From Volutella citrinella (taxonomy: Eukaryota > Ascomycota > Sordariomycetes > Hypocreales > Nectriaceae), in NCBI GenBank assembly GCA_034401135.1, contig JAWZSP010000003.1:558001-622000 (forward strand): a stretch of DNA of 64,000 nucleotides, written 5' to 3'. A program made the translations under genes and the position numbers. The notes beneath the pieces were generated by a model that did not search any database, had not been told where the DNA came from, and worked only from the letters and a program-made list of their open reading frames with translations. The first letter of the stretch is position 1, and each line of letters starts with the position of its first letter. This document shows positions 11,931 to 23,067 of the stretch, in pieces.

Positions 11931-13401
11931 CTAATAATCGCATTTCCCACAATAGCCACATTCCTTATCGCAAGCCGTGTAATCTCTCTCACTCTCACTT
12001 TCAGACCAGGTACCCCCTCCTCCCGAGTCATCAGAACAAAACCCATCTTGCTCATCTTCGGGCCCTCCGAGTATCGCATCCGACTGCCATGCCAGCCATT
12101 CTTCCTTCACGGATTTGGAAAGGATATCGCCGACGTTTTCAAGCTGTCGACGAATTTCTAGGGGCCCATCACCAGGCCAAACCAGTTCGAGTTTGCCACC
12201 CAGGGCGGTGCGTGCTTTTTGCATGATCAACTGGAGCAGCGAGCTGAGTCTCTTGAGAGCCACCTGGTTCTCATCCTCCCATTTCTGGACGGCATTCCTG
12301 ACATCCTTGATCTGAATATCATCGAATACTCCCCATTCGTGATAGGCGAGAATAAATTGCTTCACCTGGGAAACCCAAAGACGCGGAAGCTGCTCGGCCA
12401 GCGTGTCCCTTGTACGAACACGGACCGAACGAGTCTTGAGATCGAAGACGGAATCTTGCGGGACTACTTGTCCGGAGTCAACGATTTCTAGATCAGGTGC
12501 ATCATCAGGCTCGACTTGGGATTTATGCTTAACAATACCCAGGGTCTCCATTATAGACAGGGGAATGGAAGCCGCCTGTTGCTCATCAGGCTGGTACTTC
12601 TCGTCACTGATGAATCCGTCCGCCTCTAATCGAACGAGGAACGCCATTTCGTCAAACTCGTATCTGATGATTCGCTGATGGGAACTGGATCCTTTAACAT
12701 CGCCATCCCACGTGGTGTAGGCTTCGGGGAAGGTGTGACCGAAACCTTTGACATCTGGAATGAGTTCTCTCGGGTTATTCTCTCGCCGAACTAGGTGAAC
12801 AAGGTCTCCAATTGCCTCCACCAAGATGCGAAACGGTCGGTCCTGGAACGGGCGGCCGGTGTTGTCATAGCCTAAGACATATCTGAGGAGATTTCCTAGG
12901 GTATTTCCACAGGCCACAATGTCGACTGGAAGTGGCGTGGGGTGCATCTTGAGGATTGCAATGACGGCAGCCTCTTGTGGATGCTTGGGGTAGGACGCGG
13001 CGTTGATGTCGCGGTAGTATTCGCCGGTATCCCAATGGAGCTTGGGAGGCGTCTTGAGAGGTGTCCAACGAGGCGGTTTACCTTTGAAAGGTCAGTTTTG
13101 GGCCAAAATCAAGCTCTGTGGGCGTTTGCTTACCTGGAACCATGATCTGGGGACTGGATGCTTCTGCCCAGTTATACGAGGCCACAAAGGTCGTGTTCGA
13201 GATACCCACTCGCTCAGGGCCAGTTTCAACGTCCCCAGAAGTAAGATCGTCTCGCCCGACCGTACCAATCAATGGACCGAGGGGTGGCGCTGGAAATGGA
13301 GTCACTTTGGGCGCCTGGCTTCTGCCGTAGCCGTCCTTCCCATGGTAGTAGCCGCTTGGGCTGCCGATACGGCGAAAGTTGCTGGAATCTCCTCTTCTCA
13401 T
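11931..13401 (-). CDS. Conserved fungal protein (often mislabelled GGPP synthase)
   Basis: Two exons, 13401-13134 and 13081-11931, joined over a 52-nt intron with an ACTGAC branch, encode about 472 residues. The central part reads GKPPRWTP, then TGEYYRDINAASYPKHPQE, DIVACGNTLGNLLRYV, LVHLVRREN, and GFGHTFPEAYTTWD. These segments mark a family widespread in ascomycetes that databases frequently call geranylgeranyl pyrophosphate synthetase. None of the DDxxD aspartate-rich motifs of real prenyl synthases is present, so I reject that function. The C-terminus is acidic and ends in a cysteine-rich tip (CDKECGYCGKC) that could bind metal. The start at 13401 was chosen as the ATG closest to the conserved region; an upstream in-frame extension to 13722 has no support. 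The biochemical role is unknown. Confidence 0.78.
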
Positions 13402-14045
13402 TTTGAAAAGAGTAGCGGAGGAATCTGTTGTTTGAGTTGAATACCAGACAGGGAAAAGCGAGAGGTCTGGATCCGCCTCGGCCTGATAAATGGTTTGCTG
13501 CACTGCGCTTAGGCTGCCCGGCCTCATCTGCATGGCGAACCACATCAGCCCCCGACACGGCCGGTAGACCTGCGGGAGGCCCCAGCCTGCATATTGAGTC
13601 CGGCCTCCCTTGAGCAGCCTACCAATAAGAATCGCGAATCTCGCCGAAATGACACCATCCGGTTCTCGATGGTTCCTTTTGTGGCTTGTCAGGATCACAT
13701 GCGTCTTGTGCTGCGTCTGCATTCACACGTAGGTGTTTTCGAGTGGGCTGTGATGCAGGAGGCCGACCAGCACTGACTGCCTGATCCAAATGGCCAATGA
13801 AGCAACGTCATTCATCTGCCGAGGCTTATCACTGGGTCGCGGCCCAAAATACAATTCAGAGTAGATTATTAGGCGTGGGCGAGCGTCAAGGCTGTTATTA
13901 TATAGCCTGGTATGTACGTCTGGACATCTGGTGTCTGACTCTCTGCTAATGAAAGACCAGTCACCCATCAACCTGTCCCAACGCAGACAACAATCAATTT
14001 CTACAGACTTCAATTCTTGTTTTTTGCGCAATCAATGAAGCCGAA
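13402..14045. promoter_or_regulatory. Divergent promoter region
   Basis: A 644-bp gap between the minus-strand conserved protein and the plus-strand helicase-AAA gene, so both promoters lie here. ORFs crossing it have no recognisable product. Confidence 0.5.
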
Positions 14046-17000
14046 ATGACTTCTACCTATCGGTCCCCCAAGCTGTCCAAGCTCTTCACCTCCTTCATCA
14101 ATGGCGACAGGCAGGTGGACACCTCAGCATCTGCCAGGCAATTCTTGCAGGCTTGCATCTACAAGTGCGAGAATGAGAAACCAACGCACTGTGTCGAAGC
14201 AATTATCGCCGGAAAGATTGGAATTGAAGTCTTGGAGTTGGCTCTTCGCGCAGACCTCAGCCTGGAGTTCATCGAATCCGCTACTCTTCCATTCTTTCGC
14301 TTGCTCATGCATCCAGCCGTTGAGAGCTTGAGCGGCGGGAAATTCTTGGAACAAATCCTAATTTCTCTCATTTACCCTCCGACAGTCTGGAATGTGATGT
14401 TGGAGGCGAAGCGGAACAATAAGTTGACTGGCGGCCACTTGGAGGTTCTGGCCTGGCTTTGCCTTAAAGTTGTTTCCAGCCAGTGCACCGAACTGAAGGC
14501 CTACCAAACCGACGTCAAGAAGTTGATGAAAGATGAGCAATTGACCAAATCCGAGTCTCATAAGGTCAGAGAACTTGCGTATCGCATCAACAAGATCATT
14601 GAGCAGCTCGACTACAAGAACATTGGCGAAGCATCAAGCCCTGGAGGCAGACACGACAATGACTTCGCCAACTTTCGTGAGATTGCCATATATCCAACAT
14701 CTGACGAGTTCCGGGCCACGGAAGAGCCATACCTGCAGCGACGCGCGGATGTGTTCGGCGGCTCCGCCGAGAAAAAGGTCGCTGGATATCGAGACTGGCT
14801 ATTCCGCTTACTGCGAGAGGATATGCTGGCGGATCTGCGAGAAGACCTACACATTGCCCTAGGGATGAAAACCATGGGAAGGCGAAAGCCGGTGTTTCTG
14901 GACGGCCTTCGACTCAGGGCATCAGACCAGCAAACAAAGTTGAAGACGCTTGCTCTAGTGGTCTATGTGAGCTGTCTGCGTGGTATCAACATCCCTCCCA
15001 AACTGTCCTCCTATGAAAGACGCAGATTTGTCAAGGATCACTTGATGGAGATCAAGCATGGCTCATTTGGCGTGCTCTGCACCAAAGATGAGATTGTTGC
15101 ATTCGGTTCACTGCATCGCGAAAACGATTATCTGCTCCTGTCCCCCCCAGTCATCGGAATCAAGTTTCTAAACACAGAAGGGCTTATCAAGGCGATCACA
15201 GCACTCCAGGGTCCCCTTGCGGGAAGCCTCCGTTTCCTCATTGTCAACACAGCAACATTTGCCTACGAGCCCATTCTAAAGCGCCTGCAGGAAGTCAAAG
15301 AGAGCCGTCTAGAAGATTTGGTGATCAATCCGCAGACGGAGCCCGAGCCCATGGAGAAGCCGGACAGACTGCAAAGCCACCTGGACCTCCTGAAGCGGGA
15401 ATACAAGGATCACGGAAAGGTCGAAATAACGACAATTGGTGGCAAGCCGAAAGTTGTGCTCCGTGGCGCCCAATACAAGTCTTTGGCAAGCGCTCTTGAC
15501 CAGAGGCTGTCTCTCATCCAGGGCCCTCCAGGGACTGGGAAATCCTTCATTGGGGCACTCATCGTTCTTCTACTGCTAAGGCACACGGACTACAAGATCA
15601 TGGTTCTTAGCTTTACCAACCACGCCACCGATCAGTTCCTATTGGATTTGATCAAGGTTGGTGTCTCCGCGTCTCAGATTGTTCGGCTAGGGTCAAAGAC
15701 AAAATCGGAAATCGAGAGTGTTCGGCTGGACCAGTACTTGCGGGAGTCTGAACAGTACCGCCTGAAGCAACGCGAATTTGAGACCATCAACTATCTCAAG
15801 AATGAGCTGGAGGAGCTCAACCATGAGATTGACCAAGTCTATCAGCTGATGCTCAAACAAAATGTGGATTCAGGTCAAGTGCTTTCTATGCTTGAGTTCT
15901 CGGATGACTACTTCTCATATTGGCAGTCCTTTCAGCCGCCAAATTCCGAGGATGGATATGCGATGGTTGGGAAAAACAACAGGGTGCTGAACGCTGCGAT
16001 GTTGTATAACAACTGGATCACAGGCGCAAAGAGCAGGTTGTCCCAGAAAGCCGACGCGTTGAATGCGAGTGATCGCGAGATCTGGAGTTTGCCATTGGAA
16101 TCGAGACGAAAGCTTGTCGACAAGTGGAGAAAGATGGTCATTGATGAGCGCAATGCCGAGTTTGCAGATCTGCACCAACGTGCTCATTCTCTTCACATGA
16201 GAATCAACGGGATTTTTGACCAGAGAAAACGACGCGTACTTGAAGACAAGAGGGTGATTGCCTGCACAACAACAGGCGCGGCCGTTCACGCTTCACTTAT
16301 TGGTTCTGCCAATGCGGATGTTGTCATTGTCGAAGAAGCAGGAGAAATCCTCGAGGCGCACATTGTCACAGCGATGGTGTCCTCAACCAAGAAGCTGGTG
16401 CTGATTGGAGACCACAAGCAACTAAGACCCAAATACAGCAGCTACAAACTATCCAAGGAGAAGGGCGAAGGGTTTGACTTCAACGTGTCCATGTTTGAGA
16501 GGCTGGTGATGCAGAACTACCCTTTGACAGCACTGCAAATTCAGCACAGAAGCCATCCAGATATCTCATACTACACAAGGATGATTGCTTACCAAGACCT
16601 CGAGGATTCGCCCAAGGCAGCCTCACGAGAGGAAGTCCGTGGGCTGCAGAGCCGGGTATCGTTCATTCACCATGAAAAGCCCGAGGACGACTTGCCTGGG
16701 ATAGGCGAGAGGCGGGATCCAACCACCAAGGCAAGCAAGAAGAACACGCATGAGGCCCAGATGGTATTGAAATTGGTGAGATATATTGGACAGCAAGGTT
16801 ACAAGACCGACAACATTGTGGTTCTCACCCCATATTTGGGACAACTCTTTCTCTTGAAGGATATCCTGCGCAAAGACAATGACCCCTATCTCAATGACCT
16901 GGACTCATACGAATTGCTACGCGCTGGTCTAGTGTCCGAGGCTGCATCCAAGGTCAACAAAAACAGGATCAATTTGTCCACAATTGGTACGTATTCATCA

Positions 17001-20000
17001 CGCGGGACTAGACTTGACTAACTTTTGTATCAGACAATTACCAAGGAGAGGAAAGTGACATTGTGATTGTCTCGCTCACACGCAGTAACGACTCTGGGGA
17101 TATTGGCTTCCTGCAAGCCCAGGAGCGTCTAGTTGTGCTGATGTCGAGAGCGAAGAATGCCATGGTGATTTTCGGCAACATGCACACATTCATGAAGAGC
17201 AAGAAAGGTGGTGATATGTGGACGAAGTACTTCGAGGCCCTGAAAGATCGTGACTGTCTCTTTGATGGTCTTCACCTTAATTGCCCGCGGCATCCAGAGA
17301 AGTCCATGACGATCAAAGAACCCCAAGACTTTGACCGTTACTGTCCGGATGGGGGATGTACAGAGCCATGGTAAGTGCGAATACTGCTGAATTCCTGGGA
17401 TGTTTCAGGAGTATGAGCTGATTGATTCTGCAGCAACGAAAAACTGTCTTGCGGAAATCACGTCTGCCTTCGGTCTTGCCATCGCGTCGAAGACCATGCC
17501 AAGGTGAAGTGCACCCAGACTGTGAATTTGAACTGTAAACGAGGCCACACATCTACAGTTATATGCAGTGAAAAAACAAGCAAGTGCAGGGCATGCCACA
17601 AGGAAGATGAAGAAACTAGACGCAGGGCTCTACGCAATTACGAACTCGAGAAACAGCGACAGGCTGCCCAGGCTGCGTACGCTCGGGAGCTCCAGCAGAT
17701 TGAGGATAGGATTGACGCGCATAAACGGACTCAAAAGTACGAGTCGGAGGCGAAAGAGCAGCAAGAAAAGCTGGCTCAGAAGAAGAAGGAGCTTACGATA
17801 CTTGAGCGTGTGAAGGCAATGCAATTGGAGAAGAAGAAAAAGGAAGCCGAGGGCAGACAAGCAAAGGCCTCATCTTCAAAGCCTCCGACGGTACAGGCGG
17901 CGCCAAGCCCCATGGGTAACGCACAAAAAGAATGGGAGGAGATGAAGTCTAAAGAGGGAGCACAAAATGATGCACTCGATAAGCTCATGGGGCTGATTGG
18001 GCTTGAGTCAGTGAAGGAGAAGTTTCTCGACTTGAAGAGCAGCGTTGATACGAAGCTGCGCCAGGGTGTTTCACTGGCAGGAGAGAGAGTCAGCTGCTCA
18101 TTACTCGGTAATCCAGGAACAGGTGAGAACAACAAGCATTAGTACCCCTTTCAGTCACTGACTTGTCCCAAGGAAAAACTACAGTTGCCCGCATGTATGC
18201 CGAATTCCTCTGCACCGTTGGAGCGATCCCTGGACACGCCTTTGAGGAGACGACTGGCTCCAAGCTGGCAAACAAAGGCGTCAACGATTGCGAGAAAATC
18301 ATCGACAAGATCCAGAATGACGGTGGTGGAGTGCTGTTCATTGACGAGGCATATCAATTGTCTTCGGGAAACAGCCCAGGCGGGAAGTCTGTTCTCGACT
18401 ATCTACTGGCAGAAGTAGAGAACCTCAGAGGAAAGGTCGTCTTTATCCTTGCAGGCTATCACAAGCAGATGGAGTCGTTTTTCTCGCACAATCCAGGGTT
18501 CACCAGCCGGTTTCCGATCCAAATGGAGTTCAAGGACTACGAGGACAAGGAGCTGCTTGCCATTCTGCAGCTCCAATTCACTCGCAGATTCAAGGGTTCC
18601 ATGAAGGTACAAGATGGGCCTGATGGAAAGTTCTTCCGGATTGCTAGTCGCCGCGTGGGCTACAGTCGTGGAAAAGAAGGGTTCGGCAACGCTCGAGACA
18701 TCGAGAATTGCGTCCAGAACATTCTGGAGAGACAAGCACGACGGCTGCGGGTAGAAAGACGAGCAGCAAAGCAGGGAAGCCTGCCAGATGACATGTTCTT
18801 AACAAAGGAGGACATGATCGGCCCAGAGCCATCGAATGCTCTGGCAAACAGTGAGGCTTTCAAGAAGCTCAATGAAATGATTGGGCTGAAAAAGGTAAAG
18901 GAGCGAGTGCAAGTCCTCATGGACACGGTCAAGACCAACTACGACAGGGAGCTCGCAGAAGAACCTCTTGTGGATTTTTCCCTCAACCAAGTATTCCTCG
19001 GCTCTCCGGGGACCGGCAAGACAACCATTGCGAAGCTATTTGGCCAGATTCTTGCGGACCTCGGACTTTTGTCGACACGAGAAGTGGTTATCAAGAATCC
19101 GTCCGATTTTGTCGGCTCAGCGCTTGGCGAGTCTGAGGCAAAGACAAAGGGCATTCTTGCTGCCTCTGTGGGTAAAGTGCTCATCATTGACGAGGCTTAT
19201 GGCCTCTACGGAGGCGGTGGGAGCTCCGGCTCTAGCGCCGACATATACAAGACAGCCGTCATTGACACGATTGTTGCCGAGGTGCAGAGTGTTCCAGGAG
19301 AGGATCGCTGCGTCCTTCTGCTCGGGTACAAGGAGCAGATGGAAATCATGTTTCAAAACGTCAACCCTGGCCTGGCCCGTCGGTTCCCGATGGCATCTGC
19401 CTTTATGTTTGAAGATTTCGACGACGATGCCCTGCGCAAGATTCTGGATCTCAAGTTGAAGAATTCGGCGTTTGGGGCCACGGATGAGGCTAAGAAGGTT
19501 GCTATTGAGGTGCTCTCGAGGGCTCGAAACCGCCCAAACTTTGGAAATGCAGGAGAAATCGACATCCTGCTCGGGAGAGCCAAAGCAACCCATCAGAAGA
19601 GGATATCGTCCGGGCAGTCCAAGCGCCGATCAACTCTTGAGGCAGTTGACTTTGACGAAGACTACGATAGAGCAACCAGGGGAGACACGGATGTTGCAAA
19701 GCTCTTCGAGGGCGAGGTTGGTCGGGAGCAAATCGTTGCTCTTCTCCAGGGCTACCAAAACCGAGTTCGGCATTTCAGAGCGTTGGACATGGACCCCGAA
19801 ATACCATTCCACTTTTTGTTCCGTGGGCCACCTGGTACGGGAAAGACGACTACGGCTAGAAAGATGGGCAAGGTGTACTACGACATGGGCTTTCTTGCAT
19901 CGACCGAAGTCATTGACTGCTCTGCTTCTGACTTGATTGGCCAATATGTCGGGCAGACGGGACCAAAGGTTCGGAGTCAGCTCGACAAGGCACTCGGTAA

Positions 20001-21003
20001 AATCTTGTTCATCGATGAAGCATACCGACTTGCCGATGGCCACTTCGCAAAGGAGGCCGTCGACGAGTTGGTTGATTCAGTCACGAAGGAGAAGTACCAA
20101 AGGAAGCTCATCATTATCCTGGCGGGCTACGTCGATGAGCTCAACCATCTGCTTTCGGTGAACCCGGGCATGTCCAGCAGATTCCCCGAGGCTGTTGACT
20201 TTCATCATCTTGAAGCCAGGGATTGCATCGGCCTCATGACGGGAGAGTTGAGGAAGAAGCAAGAGATGCTCTCGCAACGGAAAAAGAGCATGGACATCTC
20301 GTGTCTCAAGCACGCCAGTGGATCTTTTACGAGCGAGCTCACGCAACGGTTTGGAGTCTTGTCCCAGCAAGATGGGTGGGCAAACGCCAGAGATGTGAAG
20401 AACCTGGCGCAAAAGATTTTTGGGAAGTTGGATATCAGCACGGAGCCGCTTACAGTGACTGAGGACATGGTCAAGGCGGAACTGGACACTCTCATCAAGG
20501 AGCGAGGAGGTCGAGCATCAAAGAAGAGGGTCAAGGCAGATTTGCAGCCGCATGTCTCATTCAACCAGCCGCAACCGCCGAGGCCCGGCATCAAGACTTC
20601 GACCTGTACAAAAACATCAGAGGCGGAGACGCCGCAGGAGGAGTCGGCGGAAGACCCAGAGGACGATGGTCAGCACCCTCTATCATGGGACCTGCGAGAT
20701 GCGGGCGTCAGCGATGCGGTATGGGAGCAGCTGCAACGAGACAGAATGAAGGAGATTGAAGAGGAACAGAAGTACCAAAAGCTCTTGACTGCGCAAAAGG
20801 GAGCCGCGGAGGCAGACCGAGAGGAGATTATCCGGCAAGTGATTGCGGAGGAGGACAGAAGGCGGAAGATTGCGGCCGAGAAGGCCAAGCTGATGGAGAT
20901 GGGAGCTTGCCCGATGGGATTTTCCTGGGTCAAGCAGGAGGGAGGCTACAGGTGCAGAGGCGGTTCGCATTGGATACCGCAAGATGCAGTCAATGGACTG
21001 TAG
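14046..21003 (+). CDS. SF1 helicase fused to three CbxX-type AAA+ ATPase modules (ZNFX1-like)
   Basis: Exons 14046-16986, 17034-17370, 17434-18122 and 18173-21003 (introns of 47, 63 and 50 nt, all phase-consistent) encode about 2265 residues. In order: an alpha-helical N-terminus; an SF1 UPF1-like helicase with Walker A GPPGTGKS (about 493), Walker B VVIVEEAGE (about 758), GDHKQLRP (about 787), NYQGEESDIVIVSL (about 982) and LMSRAKNAMVIFGN (about 1022); a Cys/His-rich stretch (about 1070-1150); a charged coiled coil (about 1150-1250); then three AAA+ modules with Walker A at about 1318, 1599 and 1873, each followed by a FIDEAY or IIDEAY Walker B. A Cys-containing tail ends the protein. The helicase part resembles NFX1/ZNFX1 RNA helicases, which in animals act in antiviral defence and small-RNA pathways. 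The AAA parts resemble CbbX/SpoVK. The joint function in fungi is not established. Confidence 0.9.
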
Positions 21004-21699
21004 GGACCTGGACACATATGCACTCTGCTTATACTCATATACAGGCTGTCCGTACTCATATGCAGGCTGTTCGTAAACATAGTCTGACCCTGCGTAGCTC
21101 TGATAATGGTGGTCCCCCCCGGCTGAAGTCCAGGTCGGTGTCGAAGAAGGAGCGTAACGAGAGTACGCAGAGACTGACTGTCCTCCACCCGAAGGACCTC
21201 CGGAGGAGTCAAGTAGGTTGCCGTGTTCATCGCAGGCATAGTAATTGCGATTCGAGTCCTCCTTACAGTAGGTGCCGTCACCGTTACTGAACGGGCCCTG
21301 GAGCTCGCCAGCTCCACCACCGGGAGGCCCACCACCATTGTCTCCACCGTTTCCACCAGCCACAGCCTGCTGCTCGGGTGCAAGGACGCCATACTGCTCT
21401 CGGTAATGACGGAAGATCTCCTGGAAGGTTGGTCTTCTGCTACCCCAGTTGTAGCGGCTCCCCTCAACAAATGCGTTTTTCGCGCTTCCATGAACGATTA
21501 CAGTCCAGTAGTTCCCCTGATTATCAATCATGCCGCCGATGTGTATCGTCAAAGTGCTTGTGGTGCGTGTTTCTCCACGTATGAAGCTCCAGGACCCTTG
21601 GACCCAGCTCCCAATACCCGCCTGTTCTGGCTTGGCACCAAGCAGATACAACTGGACAGCTTCCAAGAGTTTCTTAGCCGTCAGCCTGCCCTTGCCCAT
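20683..21699 (-). CDS. Hypothetical Tyr/Gly-rich protein, tail antisense to the helicase-AAA gene
   Basis: Single open frame from ATG 21699 to a stop at 20683 (338 codons). The first 120 or so residues look like a folded domain (MGKGRLTAKKLLEAVQLYLL, then GSWSFIRGE and TIHIGGMIDNQGNYWTVIVHG). A Gly/Asn/Pro-rich linker and a tyrosine-rich repeat (YEYGQPVYEYKQSAY, encoded by a 21-bp tandem unit at 21032-21073) follow. The last 107 codons lie antisense to the end of the helicase-AAA coding region and read like a shadow frame, so the true 3' end, perhaps after an unseen intron, may lie near 21000. Family not recognised. The N-terminal half is the better supported part. Confidence 0.45.
   Translation of the reverse strand: MGKGRLTAKKLLEAVQLYLLGAKPEQAGIGSWVQGSWSFIRGETRTTSTLTIHIGGMIDNQGNYWTVIVHGSAKNAFVEGSRYNWGSRRPTFQEIFRHYREQYGVLAPEQQAVAGGNGGDNGGGPPGGGAGELQGPFSNGDGTYCKEDSNRNYYACDEHGNLLDSSGGPSGGGQSVSAYSRYAPSSTPTWTSAGGDHHYQSYAGSDYVYEQPAYEYGQPVYEYKQSAYVSRSLQSIDCILRYPMRTASAPVASLLLDPGKSHRASSHLHQLGLLGRNLPPSVLLRNHLPDNLLSVCLRGSLLRSQELLVLLFLFNLLHSVSLQLLPYRIADARISQVP
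21032..21073. repeat. 21-bp tandem repeat, two copies
   Basis: Two adjacent 21-bp units, 21032-21052 and 21053-21073, differ at two positions. On the minus strand they encode the Tyr/Gln repeat near the end of the hypothetical protein. They sit about 30 bp past the stop codon of the opposing helicase-AAA gene. Confidence 0.8.
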
Positions 21700-23067
21700 G
21701 ATGAAAGACAGGTAGGTGGAATGGGAGGGAAATGATCGAAAAGAAAGTTGGCTATCGGTCTCTTGAACCGGGGAGTGAGGGCAGTAAAAGTTGTTGGATG
21801 ATTTAAGTTGACGTCTCCAAGCTGCCTAGGGAAACTGGTACAAGGAAAACCGAGCCATTAAGTAGATTGGGAGCTCGTCCGAGAAGACCATGAGATGGGG
21901 GGATTCCTCGTCAGACGATGTTGGCCCATAAGCCTGGCCTAAGATGCCTGAGCGTCTATTCAGGTCATAAGATTAGCCTAACTCCGCTGTTGGTTGAATC
22001 TTTTCATCTTTTTCAGGTGGTACATGTAGCCTGGATGGCGAAAATGTTGTTGGCCCATTTGTGAGCCTCACTTTCAATCGCCAGGCTGCGGTTATTCCAG
22101 TCTGCTCATTAAGCGGTTATGCTTGATGATATGATTGGGGAAAGTTGATTGTGATCCATGACTGCGGCTGGTGAAACATCCCAGGGTTGCAGAGTCGGCC
22201 GTATCCCTTTGCGCGAGCGAAGGTGCCAGCTGCGTACCGGACAGGGATGTAAGCCAATAAGCAGCCAAGGGAAAAGTGACATTAATCACCATAGGCAGCC
22301 CACTATAATAAAGGTACCAGCAAACCGCCCCAGTACAAAGAGCGACATTGCATATATTGCAATGCACCCGGTTTGATCTTGGGTTATGTTGACTCGAGTG
22401 CCTTTCTAACTAAAAGCCTTGAGATGACATTTCCCTTCCTTAATACGATAGTCCTAACAAGCTATGTTATAGGCTGCGAATCTATTTGATAGTAGTTATA
22501 ATATATTATATAGAGGATGTGTGTGAGTGCTCAGTACTGCCGACCGTGTTCCTCTGTGTACCGCGACAGGTTGCAGAGCAAGGTGGGTCCGGTACGCAGC
22601 TGGCACCTTCGCTCGCGCAAAGGGATGGCCCGGCCTTCGACTCGCATGAGGCAGTGCACTGGACCAGCCCCCGAGCGCGGCCTGATGATAAACATTTTAT
22701 TGGCTGCGCACTTATACGCGCCGAAGAATGTTTCAGGCAGGTACGCGAGAAGGGCCCCCCGGCCAGTCATGTGCTGTGCATCGGCGCCTAGCCTTGTGCT
22801 TGTTCTGTGCCTGGGCGGCTAGCATCTGGATGCCTGAGCTGAGGCGGCATGGTCACGTGATACATTTGGCTCATGGTATCGCGCCTGCCCCCCCCCCAAA
22901 ATATATGCGTTGCTTTATGCATGACAAGCAAAGCATACGCTCCCTATTCACCCTGCTCGCCCAGCATGCAGAACTTGCCTCCGTTTCTGCTGTCGAAGTA
23001 AGTAGCTCCATTAATCCATCTTCTTCTCGCTAGCTAAAAATAGCCAGTAATCCTCTCCCCCCCCCAG
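21700..23067. other. Intergenic with inverted-repeat structure
   Basis: No coding signal. It holds the 40-bp perfect inverted repeat described separately, an AT-rich block at about 22440-22515, and two C homopolymer runs (near 22888 and 23056). The second run directly precedes a CAG that could be the acceptor of the kinase-like gene. Confidence 0.55.
22203..22626. repeat. Perfect 40-bp inverted repeat enclosing 344 bp (possible MITE relic)
   Basis: The bases at 22203-22242 are the exact reverse complement of 22587-22626. A ten-base motif GGTTGCAGAG lies shortly before each arm on the plus strand. The interval carries no open frame of interest and has an AT-rich centre. Perfect arms imply recent origin or gene conversion. 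A non-autonomous DNA transposon is one reading, but I see no clear target-site duplication (TA flanks on one side only), so the class is open. Confidence 0.7.

Noticed and set aside
11931..13401. Geranylgeranyl diphosphate synthase
   Set aside because: The name is common for this family, but no DDxxD motif or prenyl-synthase fold signature is present.
22885..23067. Two poly-C runs as a sign of a quadruplex or assembly error
   Set aside because: Each is a single homopolymer of about ten bases; the second is well explained as the polypyrimidine tract before a splice acceptor.
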